Assembly (NCBI GenBank): GCA_000436475.1
Contig: FR886218.1
Coordinates: 62,001-126,000 of the forward strand
Length of the DNA stretch: 64,000 bases
Direction: 5' to 3'
Origin: Eubacterium sp. CAG:248
GTDB taxonomy: Bacteria; Bacillota; Clostridia; Lachnospirales; Lachnospiraceae
Positions 7,440 to 16,813 of the stretch are shown here, in pieces. The position numbers and the translations under genes are program-made. The notes under the pieces are model-generated. The model saw only the letters and a program-made list of their open reading frames with translations. It was not told the origin of the DNA and searched no databases. Position 1 is the first letter of the stretch. Every line of letters starts with the position of its first letter.

Positions 7440-8352
7440 TTTTAAGAAAGAACTTTTAGAAAGAACAGCACGCATAGATAAGATTGTTAATTCATATCTT
7501 CCAGAGATAAGTGGCAGAGCAGAATATATTAAATCAGCCATGGATTATAGTGTACAGGCAGGTGGTAAAAGAATCCGCCCGATGATAATGCTTGAAACAT
7601 ACAGATTATGTGGTGGAACAGATGAAAAGTGTGTATATCCTTTTATGGCAGCACTTGAAATGATACATACATATTCGCTTGTCCATGATGATCTTCCAGC
7701 TATGGATAACGATGATTACAGAAGAGGCAAGCTTACAACACATAAAAAATATGGTGAGGATTTCGGGATACTTGCAGGAGATGGTCTTTTAAATCTTGCA
7801 TATGAAACCATGTTTAACGCTATAAAGAATATTTCGTCAGATTATGCTGATATAGAAAATGCAAAAAAGATGGCACTATATTCACAGGCAGCAGCGGTTA
7901 TAGCATCTAAGGCAGGTGTTGATGGAATGGTTGGAGGCCAGTCGCTTGATGTATATCTTACAGATAAGCCTATGGATAAAGAACAGCTTGATTATATATT
8001 CAGGTTAAAAACAGGCGCACTTATTGAAGCAGCATTTATGGCAGGTGGGATTCTTGCCGGATGTGATGAAAAAACACAGGGATTATTATGTAAAGCTGGA
8101 TATAATGTCGGGTTTGCTTTTCAGATCAAGGATGACATCCTTGATGTTACAAGCACACAGGAAGTGTTAGGAAAGCCGGTTTTAAGTGATGAACGGAATA
8201 ATAAAACGACTTATGTAACATTATATGGATTAGAAAAAGCAGAAAAAGATACTTATGACATGTCAAAAGAGGCGATGGGTATAATAAAGTCAATAGGACA
8301 TAACGAGTATCTTGAGGAACTTATAAATATGCTTATACACAGAAATAAGTAG
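7432..8352 (+). CDS. ispA: Geranylgeranyl/farnesyl diphosphate synthase (polyprenyl synthetase)
   Basis: A trans-isoprenyl diphosphate synthase making C15 (or C20) prenyl diphosphate from IPP and DMAPP. Both aspartate-rich metal-binding motifs are present: the first in HDDLPAMDNDDYRRG (about residue 85) and the second in FQIKDDILD (about residue 225), with GGKRIRP near residue 44. Length is 306 residues. It overlaps xseB and is followed after 19 bases by dxs, which supplies the same pathway. FPP chain length is inferred from the IspA-like genomic position rather than measured. Confidence 0.92.
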   Translation: MIDFKKELLERTARIDKIVNSYLPEISGRAEYIKSAMDYSVQAGGKRIRPMIMLETYRLCGGTDEKCVYPFMAALEMIHTYSLVHDDLPAMDNDDYRRGKLTTHKKYGEDFGILAGDGLLNLAYETMFNAIKNISSDYADIENAKKMALYSQAAAVIASKAGVDGMVGGQSLDVYLTDKPMDKEQLDYIFRLKTGALIEAAFMAGGILAGCDEKTQGLLCKAGYNVGFAFQIKDDILDVTSTQEVLGKPVLSDERNNKTTYVTLYGLEKAEKDTYDMSKEAMGIIKSIGHNEYLEELINMLIHRNK

Positions 8353-8371
8353 AAATGGTGAGAGGATATCT

Positions 8372-10300
8372 ATGATACTAGAGAAGATCAATAAGCCTAA
8401 TGATATTAAAAAGCTTTCTCCAATTGAATATAATCAGCTCGCAGCTGAGATAAGAGAGTTCCTTATACAGAAGATAAGTGTAACAGGTGGGCATCTTGCA
8501 TCTAATCTGGGGGTTGTTGAACTTACTATGGCCTTGCATGTCGTATTTAATCTGCCGCAGGATAAGCTTATATGGGATGTTGGACATCAGTCTTATACAC
8601 ATAAGATACTTACAGGACGTAAGAACCAGTTTGACGAGCTTAGAAAGTTCGGTGGTATGAGTGGTTTTCCTAAAAGAAATGAAAGTGACTATGATGCATT
8701 TGACACTGGTCACAGTTCAACATCTATTTCAGCTGGATTAGGACTGGCTGAGGCAAGAGATATAAAACATGGCAATTATAGTGTTGTCTCTGTTATAGGT
8801 GATGGTGCACTTACAGGCGGCATGGCATATGAAGCATTAAATAATGCATCACATGTTAAAGGAAATTTTGTTATAATACTTAACGATAATACGATGTCGA
8901 TATCAAAGAATGTTGGCGGCGTTTCTAATATGCTCAGTGAAATACGTTCGTCAGATTCTTATTATGACCTTAAGGAAAATATAGGAAATGTACTATATAA
9001 ATTACCAAAGGGTGATAAGATTGTCGGGGCTATTAAAAAGACAAAATCCAATCTGAAACAGGTTATATTACATGATTCTATGTTTGAAAGCATGGGTATA
9101 TATTATCTGGGTCCGGTAGATGGACATGATATGGATAAGCTTATAAAGATACTTAATGTCGCTAAAAGAATAAAAGGACCAGTGCTTGTCCATGTAGTTA
9201 CACAGAAAGGGCGCGGATATAAACCGGCAGAACGTAATCCAAGCAAGTTTCATGGTATAGGTCCTTTTGACGTAAAGACAGGCTGTGAAATTAACCAGCT
9301 GGATGTGCCAACATATTCAAAAGTCTTTTCGGAAGCAATATGTGAGATAGGAAAGAAGGATCGTATGGTTGCAGCCATAACAGCAGCCATGCCTGATGGT
9401 GTTGGCCTTACTAAGTTTTCAAAATGGTTTCCTGACAGATTTTTTGATGTTGGAATTGCAGAGGCACATGCTGTTACTTTTGCAGCCGGACTTGCAGCAG
9501 GTGGGTTAAAACCAGTATTTGCGGTCTATTCATCATTTTTACAAAGGGCATATGACCAGATACTTCATGATGTATGTATACAACAGCTTCATGTTGTGTT
9601 TGCAATTGACAGAGCAGGACTGGTAGGCAGTGATGGTGAAACTCATCAGGGAATATTTGATATATCTTTTCTTTCTTCGATTCCTAACATGACGATATGC
9701 GCACCTAAGAATGATATTGAGCTGAAAGAAATGCTTAATTTTGCAGTAGAGGATTTTGATGGCCCTATTGCAATAAGATATCCAAGAGGAAGTGCCTGTC
9801 TTTTATTTCATGAGTTCAAGGCACCTGTTGTATATGGACATTCTGAGATAATGTATGTTGGAAATGACATGTATCAGGGAGAAAGTTTAAAAGAAATCCT
9901 GCATACTGTAAAGTATGATATCGCACTTCTTGCACTTGGAAGCATGGTTATAACGGCTGATAATGTAAGAAAAAGCCTTATAGAACAGGGATATACAGTT
10001 ACCCTTGTAAATGCACGTTTTGTAAAGCCTGTTGATAAGGATATGCTGGATTATGTATGCCATAATCACAGGCTTATAGTTACGTTGGAGGAAAATGTAT
10101 CATCTGGTGGATTTGGTAGAACAGTCTGTCAGTATATAAGTGATTCAGAATATGAAAATACTGTTCTTAGTATATCACTCCCTGATGACTATATTGAACA
10201 TGGAAGTGTAGATATATTAAGACATGAAACAGGTATTGATGAAGAAACTATAATCAGGCGGATTAATGATAAATATATACAGAATTACAGTGAAAAGTAA
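8372..10300 (+). CDS. dxs: 1-deoxy-D-xylulose-5-phosphate synthase
   Basis: The thiamine-diphosphate enzyme that starts the MEP isoprenoid pathway by condensing pyruvate and glyceraldehyde 3-phosphate. Visible landmarks are the N-terminal GGHLASNLGVVELT and WDVGHQSYTHKILTGR, the thiamine diphosphate motif GDGALTGGMAYEALNNA near residue 145, the transketolase-like pyrimidine-binding domain (FFDVGIAEAHAVTFAAGLA) and a C-terminal transketolase domain. Length 642 residues is full. A site gagaggat precedes the ATG. Lies between ispA and tlyA. Confidence 0.96.
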   Translation: MILEKINKPNDIKKLSPIEYNQLAAEIREFLIQKISVTGGHLASNLGVVELTMALHVVFNLPQDKLIWDVGHQSYTHKILTGRKNQFDELRKFGGMSGFPKRNESDYDAFDTGHSSTSISAGLGLAEARDIKHGNYSVVSVIGDGALTGGMAYEALNNASHVKGNFVIILNDNTMSISKNVGGVSNMLSEIRSSDSYYDLKENIGNVLYKLPKGDKIVGAIKKTKSNLKQVILHDSMFESMGIYYLGPVDGHDMDKLIKILNVAKRIKGPVLVHVVTQKGRGYKPAERNPSKFHGIGPFDVKTGCEINQLDVPTYSKVFSEAICEIGKKDRMVAAITAAMPDGVGLTKFSKWFPDRFFDVGIAEAHAVTFAAGLAAGGLKPVFAVYSSFLQRAYDQILHDVCIQQLHVVFAIDRAGLVGSDGETHQGIFDISFLSSIPNMTICAPKNDIELKEMLNFAVEDFDGPIAIRYPRGSACLLFHEFKAPVVYGHSEIMYVGNDMYQGESLKEILHTVKYDIALLALGSMVITADNVRKSLIEQGYTVTLVNARFVKPVDKDMLDYVCHNHRLIVTLEENVSSGGFGRTVCQYISDSEYENTVLSISLPDDYIEHGSVDILRHETGIDEETIIRRINDKYIQNYSEK

Positions 10301-10354
10301 AAAATGATAAGTTAGAATACAGCATAATCAAATTGCACAGAAATGGAGAGAAGT

Positions 10355-11158
10355 ATGAGCAAGGAAAGATTGGACGTCTTACTGGTAAACAGAGGTCTTG
10401 CAGAATCAAGAGAAAAAGCTAAAGCTATTATTATGTCCGGAAACGTATACGTAGAAGGACAAAAAGAGGATAAGGCTGGCTCAACCTTCGCAGATACAGC
10501 TAATATAGAAGTAAGAGGCACTACATTAAAATATGTAAGCCGTGGTGGACTAAAGCTTGAAAAAGCAATGGAAAATTTTGATGTTACAATCAAAGGAAAA
10601 ATATGTATGGATGTAGGCTCTTCAACAGGCGGGTTTACTGACTGTATGCTGCAGAATGGAGCAGTTAAAGTATATTCAGTTGATGTAGGACATGGGCAGC
10701 TTGCATGGAAACTGCGTAACGATGAGAGAGTTGTATGCATGGAAAAAACTAATATACGATATGTTACACCAGAAGATGTTGCTGATAAGATAGACTTTTC
10801 AAGCATAGATGTATCGTTTATCTCTCTTACTAAGGTGCTGCTTCCGGTTAAGAATCTGCTTACAGATGATGGACAGATAGTGTGCCTTATAAAACCGCAG
10901 TTTGAAGCTGGAAGAGAAAAGGTTGGAAAACATGGTGTTGTAAGGGATAAGTCAGTTCACGAAGAAGTAATAAAGATGGTTATTGATTATGCAATATCAA
11001 TAGGATTCGAGGTCCTCAATCTTGAATTTTCACCAGTAAAAGGACCAGAAGGTAATATTGAATATCTTTTACATCTTCAGAAGCATACAGAAGGAATATA
11101 TGAAAGTATTCCTTTTGAAATAAAAAATATAGTAGACAAAGCACATGAAACATTGTAA
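10355..11158 (+). CDS. tlyA: TlyA family rRNA methyltransferase / putative hemolysin
   Basis: A TlyA-family S-adenosylmethionine-dependent rRNA 2'-O-methyltransferase. The N-terminal S4 RNA-binding domain (KERLDVLLVNRGLAESREKA) is followed by an FtsJ-like Rossmann domain with the SAM site MDVGSSTGGFTDCMLQ and the VCLIKPQFEAGREKVGKHGVVRD motif. The ATG at 10355 has ggagag upstream; an in-frame ATG at 10343 overlaps that site and is less likely. Length 267 residues is normal. Clusters with nadK, argR and recN, a standard clostridial order. Confidence 0.93.
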   Translation: MSKERLDVLLVNRGLAESREKAKAIIMSGNVYVEGQKEDKAGSTFADTANIEVRGTTLKYVSRGGLKLEKAMENFDVTIKGKICMDVGSSTGGFTDCMLQNGAVKVYSVDVGHGQLAWKLRNDERVVCMEKTNIRYVTPEDVADKIDFSSIDVSFISLTKVLLPVKNLLTDDGQIVCLIKPQFEAGREKVGKHGVVRDKSVHEEVIKMVIDYAISIGFEVLNLEFSPVKGPEGNIEYLLHLQKHTEGIYESIPFEIKNIVDKAHETL

Positions 11159-11205
11159 TATATATTTATAGTTAACTTTAAGTGCTTTATAATATAGGGG
11201 TGTCG

Positions 11206-12057
11206 ATGAGAAGATTTTATATAGTTACTAATCGGTCAAAGGATGCAGAACTAAAGTATACATACAGCATTATTGCATATTTAAAAGAACATGGTGCAGA
11301 GGGTATATATGATGAAGAGTCCGCTTTGGTTGAAGGAACAAAATATTGTTATACGAATGCAGAAGTTATGCCGGATAACGTTGACTGTATTATAGTACTT
11401 GGTGGCGATGGAACATTAATACAGGCAGCAAGGGATCTTAATGAAAGAAATATACCTCTGCTTGGTGTAAACATTGGAACATTAGGATATCTTACTGATA
11501 CAGATATGAATAATGTATATGATACACTCAATAACCTTATTGATGATAAATATGAAGTTGATACACGTATGATGCTTGATGGTAAGATTTACCGGGATAA
11601 TAAGGTTATATATGAGGATGTTGCACTGAATGATGTTGTACTAAGCAGGAGAGGTATTCTCAGGGTTATTGATTTTGATATATATGTTAATGGGGAGTAT
11701 CTTAACTCTTTTGCTGCAGATGGAGTTATTGTTTCAACTGCTACAGGTTCAACAGCCTATAGTTTATCAGCAGGTGGACCTATTGTGCAGCCGAATGCAA
11801 GGCTTATTATGATTACACCGATATGTGCGCATACACTTACACAAAGAAGTATTATCTTTGGACAGGATGATGAAATTGTTATCCAGATAAATGATAATAA
11901 AAAATTATCAGAGGAAAGAGTGGCTACTTATGATGGAGAAAGCTATTGTAATGTTGTCACAGGAGACAGAGTGGTAATAACACGTTCAGATAAGATTGCA
12001 AGACTTATAAAGACAAGCAGGATATCTTTTCTTGAACGAATAAGAAATAAAATGTGA
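11206..12057 (+). CDS. nadK: NAD kinase
   Basis: Phosphorylates NAD to NADP. The signature GGDGTLIQAARDL and VNIGTLGYLTD lie near residues 65-95, and the substrate-binding TATGSTAYSLSAGGPIV near residue 180. Length 283 residues is usual. The ATG at 11206 has aggggtg upstream, whereas the in-frame GTG at 11182 has none. Sits between tlyA and argR as in many Firmicutes. Confidence 0.95.
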   Translation: MRRFYIVTNRSKDAELKYTYSIIAYLKEHGAEGIYDEESALVEGTKYCYTNAEVMPDNVDCIIVLGGDGTLIQAARDLNERNIPLLGVNIGTLGYLTDTDMNNVYDTLNNLIDDKYEVDTRMMLDGKIYRDNKVIYEDVALNDVVLSRRGILRVIDFDIYVNGEYLNSFAADGVIVSTATGSTAYSLSAGGPIVQPNARLIMITPICAHTLTQRSIIFGQDDEIVIQINDNKKLSEERVATYDGESYCNVVTGDRVVITRSDKIARLIKTSRISFLERIRNKM

Positions 12058-12106
12058 TTGTATGTAGTTGATACTTATCACAAAGTGGTAAGATTGGAGA
12101 ATTGTT

Positions 12107-12559
12107 GTGAGAACAGACAGACACAAGAAAATATTAGAATTAATTAACAATAACAATATAGGAACGCAGGAAGAGCTTGCAGATGCGCTTAACAAGGCTG
12201 GGTATAATGTTACACAGGCAACTGTTTCAAGAGATATAAGAGCGTTGAATCTTACAAAGGTATCTGTTGATGGTTTGAGCCAGAAGTATACTACATTGAC
12301 AGCTGGCAATCCAGTAACCAACGATAAGTACATACGTGTATTAAAAGAAGGTTTTATTGATATGGATATGGCGCAGAATATACTTGTTATAAGAACAGTT
12401 TCTGGTATGGCCATGGCAGTATGTGCAGCACTTGATGCACTTAAGCTTGATGAGATTGTTGGTTCAATAGCTGGTGACGATACCATCATGTGTGCCGTAA
12501 GAACAGTCAAGGATACAACTATTGTTATGAACAAGTTAAGGAAGCTTATAAAGATATAA
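12107..12559 (+). CDS. argR: Arginine repressor ArgR/AhrC
   Basis: An arginine-responsive DNA-binding protein of 150 residues. The N-terminal winged-helix domain includes TQEELADALNKAGYNVTQATVSRDIRAL, typical of ArgR. The C-terminal oligomerisation and arginine-binding domain has GSIAGDDTIMCAVRT, containing the conserved GDDT core. The start is GTG. A small hairpin (12074-12092) lies between nadK and the ribosome-binding site. No arginine genes are nearby; linkage to recN is a Firmicutes-wide habit. Confidence 0.95.
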   Translation: MRTDRHKKILELINNNNIGTQEELADALNKAGYNVTQATVSRDIRALNLTKVSVDGLSQKYTTLTAGNPVTNDKYIRVLKEGFIDMDMAQNILVIRTVSGMAMAVCAALDALKLDEIVGSIAGDDTIMCAVRTVKDTTIVMNKLRKLIKI

Positions 12560-12610
12560 GTATCGTTATGTTTGCTGCCACTTAAGAATATGGAGGCAGG
12601 TTGGAGGAAT

Positions 12611-14299
12611 ATGCTTACTAATTTACATGTTAAGAATCTTGCATTAATAGAAGAGGAAAATGTTGATTTTGAGGAAGGACTTAACATATTATCAGGAGAG
12701 ACTGGCGCAGGAAAGTCTATTATTCTTGGTTCTATTAATGCAGCACTTGGTGCTAAAACTTCACCGGATTTTATAAGGACTGGTGCAGAATACGGATTAG
12801 CCGAACTGATGTTTGATATAGGCGATAAAAAAACATTAGATAAGATAAAAGAACTTGGGGTTCTTGATATAGAAGATGGTGAACTTCTTATATCAAGAAA
12901 AATAACTCCAACACGTTCACAGATTAAGGTGAATGGTCAGAATTTTACAGCAGCCCAGACACAGAAGCTGGCAAGATATCTTATAGATATGCATGGGCAG
13001 CATGATAATCAGATTCTTATGGATGATTCAGCACATATTAATGTTGTTGATGAATATTGCCTCGATGATATCTCCACTCTTAAGGAGATGATGAAGAACG
13101 ATTACCAGCACTATGTAGAATGTAAGAATGAACTAAGCGAAATGGACAAAGATAATGATGAAAGGCAAAGAGAAATATCATTTCTTGAGTATGAGGTCAA
13201 CGAAATAACAGCTGCAGGATTAAAAAAAGGCGAGGACGAAGAACTTGAAGCTCAATTCAAGAAGCTTAATAACCGGCAGAAGATAATGAATGAATTATCT
13301 GGTGCTGATATGCTGCTTAATTCAGGAGAAGATAATATCAGTGATATGCTGGGAATGGCTGTTAAGGCGCTTGTTAATGCATCAGAGTATGATGAGTCAC
13401 TTAAAAATCCATTAGAAATGTTACAGGATGTTGAGAGCCTTATTATGGATGTATCGCATGATATAAGCACATATATTGATGATAGTGATTATGATGATGC
13501 TGCACTCAACGACATACAGTACAGACTTGATACAGTTAATGAGCTTAAGAATAAGTATGGCGGCACTATTGAGAATGTTTTCACATCGCTTAAACAAAAA
13601 GAAAAAAAGCTGGATGAATATTATAATTATGATGAAATCTTAAAGAAAAGACAGGAAGCTTATGAAAATGCTTATAAAAAAGCACTGCAGACAGCTGAAA
13701 TGTTAAGTGTTGCAAGAAAAAAGGCTGCAGACAGACTTACAACAGAATTCATAGAGTCTTTAAAAAATCTTAATTTTCTTGACGTGAGATTCAGAATAGA
13801 TTTTGAAAAAAGCAATAATATTACTTCTAATGGGTATGACTTGGTCAGATTTATGATATCAACGAATCCAGGGCAGGATTTACGTCCACTGTCAAAGATA
13901 GCCTCAGGTGGCGAACTTTCACGTATAATGCTTGCAATAAAAACGGTCATGGCGGGTGATGACAGCAAAACACTTATATTTGATGAGATAGATGCTGGGA
14001 TAAGCGGAAGAACAGCACAGATGGTTTCTAATCAGCTTGCAAGACTTTCAAGACACCATCAGATAATATGTATAACACATCTTCCACAGATTGCTTCTAT
14101 GGCAGATGCACATTATACTATAGAGAAAACGGTTCATGATAATAAAACATATAGTCAGATATCAAGGGTTGATAAAGAAGACAGCATATATGAGCTGGCG
14201 CGTATGTTATCAGGAAGTGAGGTTACAGCTTCGGTACTTGCCAATGCAAGAGAATTAAAAAAGACTTCAGAAGCTTTTAAAGATAATATGATGATGTAG
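12611..14299 (+). CDS. recN: DNA repair protein RecN
   Basis: An SMC-like ATPase acting in double-strand break repair. It has Walker A GETGAGKSIIL near residue 34, two long coiled-coil stretches, the QSR-like HGQHDNQIL, an ABC signature IASGGELSRIMLAIKT and Walker B TLIFDEIDAGISGRTA near residue 460. The start at 12611 follows a strong ggagg site; codons upstream of it in frame are not conserved in character. Length 562 residues is full. It is convergent with spoIVB, with only 24 bases between the stops. Confidence 0.95.
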   Translation: MLTNLHVKNLALIEEENVDFEEGLNILSGETGAGKSIILGSINAALGAKTSPDFIRTGAEYGLAELMFDIGDKKTLDKIKELGVLDIEDGELLISRKITPTRSQIKVNGQNFTAAQTQKLARYLIDMHGQHDNQILMDDSAHINVVDEYCLDDISTLKEMMKNDYQHYVECKNELSEMDKDNDERQREISFLEYEVNEITAAGLKKGEDEELEAQFKKLNNRQKIMNELSGADMLLNSGEDNISDMLGMAVKALVNASEYDESLKNPLEMLQDVESLIMDVSHDISTYIDDSDYDDAALNDIQYRLDTVNELKNKYGGTIENVFTSLKQKEKKLDEYYNYDEILKKRQEAYENAYKKALQTAEMLSVARKKAADRLTTEFIESLKNLNFLDVRFRIDFEKSNNITSNGYDLVRFMISTNPGQDLRPLSKIASGGELSRIMLAIKTVMAGDDSKTLIFDEIDAGISGRTAQMVSNQLARLSRHHQIICITHLPQIASMADAHYTIEKTVHDNKTYSQISRVDKEDSIYELARMLSGSEVTASVLANARELKKTSEAFKDNMMM

Positions 14300-14323
14300 A
14301 AGCTTATGATAATACCTGAAATA

Positions 14324-15577
14324 TTACTCAGATACATTTAACATATTTTCAATATATATACCATATCCGCTTTTTGAATCATCGATTAGAACATGAGTCA
14401 CAGCACCGATAAGTCTTCCATCCTGTATTATAGGACATCCTGACATACCCTGGACTATTCCGTTGGTCATGTCAATAAGCTTGTCAGAAGTTACTTTGAA
14501 GGATATGTTTTTAGAATTACTGTTTCCAAGAGAAGTTATTTCTATGTCATAGTCTTCATACTTATTATTACGGTAGAATCTTATATAGGCTCGGCCTTTG
14601 TGGGTCATATAACGATATCCAACATTCATAAGCTGAAGGTTGTGCCTTTGACATACTGAAGCATCGATTGTTCCATATATGCCATAGTCACTGTTTTTAT
14701 TGATTGTACCTATAGGCTGTGAGTTTTTATAATCAATAATTCCCTGAAGCTCACCAGGTGTTCCATCCTGTCCTTTTACTATTGAAATGATATGAGTGTT
14801 ATATATTTTACCGCCACTGATATCCATAACTTTTCCAGTAGAGTTATCTGTTATTCCGTGGCCTAATGCACCAAAATGATATGACTGGTCAATATATGTT
14901 AATGTACCGATTCCCTGAGCATCATCTTTTATCCATAATCCAAGCTTGTACATATTATCAGAAGCTAAAACTGGTGTTACAGATACATTATATATATAAC
15001 CATTGCGCATTATTTCCAGGTTGAGGCTGTTTCCTTCAGAATAAGCGATAATATCTGAAAAATCTTTTTTGGAATTTATTTTCTCGTTATTAACGGATAA
15101 TATATAATCGCCTTTTGTCAGAATATCAGCGCAAGGATTAACCGCTCCATAATATACAGAATCTATTGAGTCGGTTTTAACAACTAAAATACCATTACTT
15201 TTTAGATATAATCCAGCCTGGAAGCCACAAGGATAAACCTGTTGTTCATTTACCACATTTACATGTACAGTTTTTAAAAATATTAATCCGAATAGTTTTA
15301 AATCCATATTATAATTAGCGGGTTCGCCTGATATAAATGTAACTTCCTGATTAAAATCAGCACTTAATTCATTACCAGCTCTATTGACTGATGAGTTATA
15401 GACACTACCAGTAACAGGTACTGATAAATTAAAGGTTGTATTACTTTGTTCTGTAATATATATATTTTCAGGAAAATTTTTCTTAATATAACCGGTATAT
15501 GTTACAACGCATAATAAAAGTGTTGTAAATATTGATGAAATAAATATATATTTAAAAATAAGTTTTCTCTTATACAT
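14324..15577 (-). CDS. spoIVB: SpoIVB serine peptidase (sporulation checkpoint)
   Basis: SpoIVB is secreted from the forespore and signals activation of pro-sigma-K processing in model sporeformers. The 417-residue product has an N-terminal signal-anchor (about residues 3-24), a PDZ domain (about 115-200) and an S55 peptidase domain. The probable catalytic His is in ALGHGITD, the Asp in KLIDMTNG and the Ser in QGMSGCPI. The family motif is usually GMSGSP; here the second Ser is Cys, which should not be the nucleophile. The start at 15577 has gagga upstream on the minus strand. Its orientation is opposite to recN and spo0A. Confidence 0.93.
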   Translation of the reverse strand: MYKRKLIFKYIFISSIFTTLLLCVVTYTGYIKKNFPENIYITEQSNTTFNLSVPVTGSVYNSSVNRAGNELSADFNQEVTFISGEPANYNMDLKLFGLIFLKTVHVNVVNEQQVYPCGFQAGLYLKSNGILVVKTDSIDSVYYGAVNPCADILTKGDYILSVNNEKINSKKDFSDIIAYSEGNSLNLEIMRNGYIYNVSVTPVLASDNMYKLGLWIKDDAQGIGTLTYIDQSYHFGALGHGITDNSTGKVMDISGGKIYNTHIISIVKGQDGTPGELQGIIDYKNSQPIGTINKNSDYGIYGTIDASVCQRHNLQLMNVGYRYMTHKGRAYIRFYRNNKYEDYDIEITSLGNSNSKNISFKVTSDKLIDMTNGIVQGMSGCPIIQDGRLIGAVTHVLIDDSKSGYGIYIENMLNVSE

Positions 15578-15693
15578 ACTAATCCTCATTTCTGTGCACT
15601 GCTTTTGCACATAACTGGTTTTTGTCTTATAAATATTATTTGCAGAAATACTTATTTTATATAAAGACTGAATGGTTAAATATAGTAAATAGT

Positions 15694-15712
15694 TTTGTCG
15701 TATTTTGTCGAT
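15694..15712 (+). promoter_or_regulatory. Two tandem Spo0A-box-like sites
   Basis: Two TTTTGTCG repeats lie exactly 10 bases apart (15693-15700 and 15703-15710). Each resembles the TGTCGAA 0A box, the second continuing as TGTCGAT. They sit between divergent spoIVB and spo0A, 21 bases upstream of the predicted spo0A -35. Autoregulation is an inference. Confidence 0.5.
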
Positions 15713-15730
15713 AGTTGCGATGTGTTTTAA

Positions 15731-15759
15731 TTGCTAAGGAATTATTATAATAGTATAAT
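15731..15759 (+). promoter_or_regulatory. Predicted sigma-A promoter of spo0A
   Basis: TTGCTA (15731-15736), a 17-base spacer and TATAAT (15754-15759). About 105 bases upstream of the spo0A start. A sigma-H type promoter was looked for and not found with correct spacing. Confidence 0.55.
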
Positions 15760-15865
15760 TATTACTGCGAATGTAGATGAGATATTTGTGAATTAACATA
15801 TAAATACTAATCGCAAAAAGCATTTACAGATGTATTAATAATATTGTACAAGGTGAGGGGAAAAT

Positions 15866-16657
15866 ATGAATTCATTAAAGGTAGTTATAGCGGATGATAA
15901 CGAAAAAATGGTAGACGTTATAAAAGAAGTTATTAATGATGAGCCTGACATGGAAGTGGTTGGAACGGCTGCTAATGGAGAAGAAACAATAAATATAATA
16001 AAAAATACTTCTCCTGATGTGGTTCTTCTTGATATTATCATGCCACAGCTGGATGGGATAAGTGTCATGCAAAGAATCAGAGATGACAAGACATGTGTCT
16101 CGCCTGCATTTATCGTCATAAGTGCAGTTGGAATGGAGGATGTCACAGAGGATGCATTTGATAAGGGGGCAGCATATTATATTATGAAGCCTTTTGATAA
16201 TGAAATGCTTATTAACCGTATTAAATATGTCGGAAAGGTACATAACGCACCAGCAGATAATAAAAGGAATATCGTGATTAAGGATACAGTTAATCATAAA
16301 AAATATGTTCTTGAAAATGAGATAACAGGTATGATACATGAAATAGGAGTGCCTGCACATATAAAGGGTTATCAATATCTGAGAGAATCAATTACACTCG
16401 CCGTTAATGATCCGGATATTATAAACAGTATAACAAAGATTCTATATCCAACTATAGCAAAAAAATTTGAAACAACACCAAGCAGAGTTGAGCGGGCAAT
16501 AAGACATGCTATTGAAGTGGCATGGAACAGAGGCAATCCTGATGTGCTTAATAATCTTTTTGGTTATACAATAAGTAATGGCAAGGGAAAACCAACTAAT
16601 TCTGAGTTTATAGCACTTATTGCCGACAATATCCGTCTTACACATCCGGCAGGATGA
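15866..16657 (+). CDS. spo0A: Sporulation master response regulator Spo0A
   Basis: Spo0A controls entry into sporulation when phosphorylated. The receiver domain (residues 1-125) has the acidic pair in IADDNEKMVDV, the phosphoacceptor Asp in VVLLDIIMPQLDG (about residue 55) and Lys in YYIMKPFD. The C-terminal effector domain carries the Spo0A DNA-recognition helix TPSRVERAIRHAIEVAW. Length 263 residues matches clostridial orthologs. A site gtgagggg precedes the ATG. It has its own promoter and 0A-like boxes upstream. Confidence 0.97.
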   Translation: MNSLKVVIADDNEKMVDVIKEVINDEPDMEVVGTAANGEETINIIKNTSPDVVLLDIIMPQLDGISVMQRIRDDKTCVSPAFIVISAVGMEDVTEDAFDKGAAYYIMKPFDNEMLINRIKYVGKVHNAPADNKRNIVIKDTVNHKKYVLENEITGMIHEIGVPAHIKGYQYLRESITLAVNDPDIINSITKILYPTIAKKFETTPSRVERAIRHAIEVAWNRGNPDVLNNLFGYTISNGKGKPTNSEFIALIADNIRLTHPAG

Positions 16658-16731
16658 TAGTTATTCTTTGAAATATCAATATGAAAAATGTGAAAAAATG
16701 TTGAATTTAGTGCTTAAATTATAGATTTTCC

Positions 16732-16760
16732 TTGAAATATTACAACTCCTATATTATAAT
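16732..16760 (+). promoter_or_regulatory. Strong predicted sigma-A promoter of the NlpC/P60 gene
   Basis: TTGAAA (16732-16737), 17 bases, TATAAT (16755-16760), 53 bases upstream of the start codon. Confidence 0.75.
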
Positions 16761-16813
16761 ATTAACGTATTTGTAAAAATGTTTTAACATAATTGTAATA
16801 AATAGGAGTTTAT

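Noticed and set aside
10312..10806. Minus-strand open frame opposite tlyA
   Set aside because: Its composition is Ser/Thr/Phe-rich as expected for the antisense of a coding gene, with no ribosome-binding site and no family features.
11986..12687. Long minus-strand open frame of 233 codons across argR
   Set aside because: It lies fully opposite nadK, argR and recN, which have strong family matches, and it has no recognisable domain.
15731..15772. Sigma-H promoter of spo0A
   Set aside because: AGGAATT and GCGAAT are present but about 22 bases apart, far from the usual spacing of about 12.
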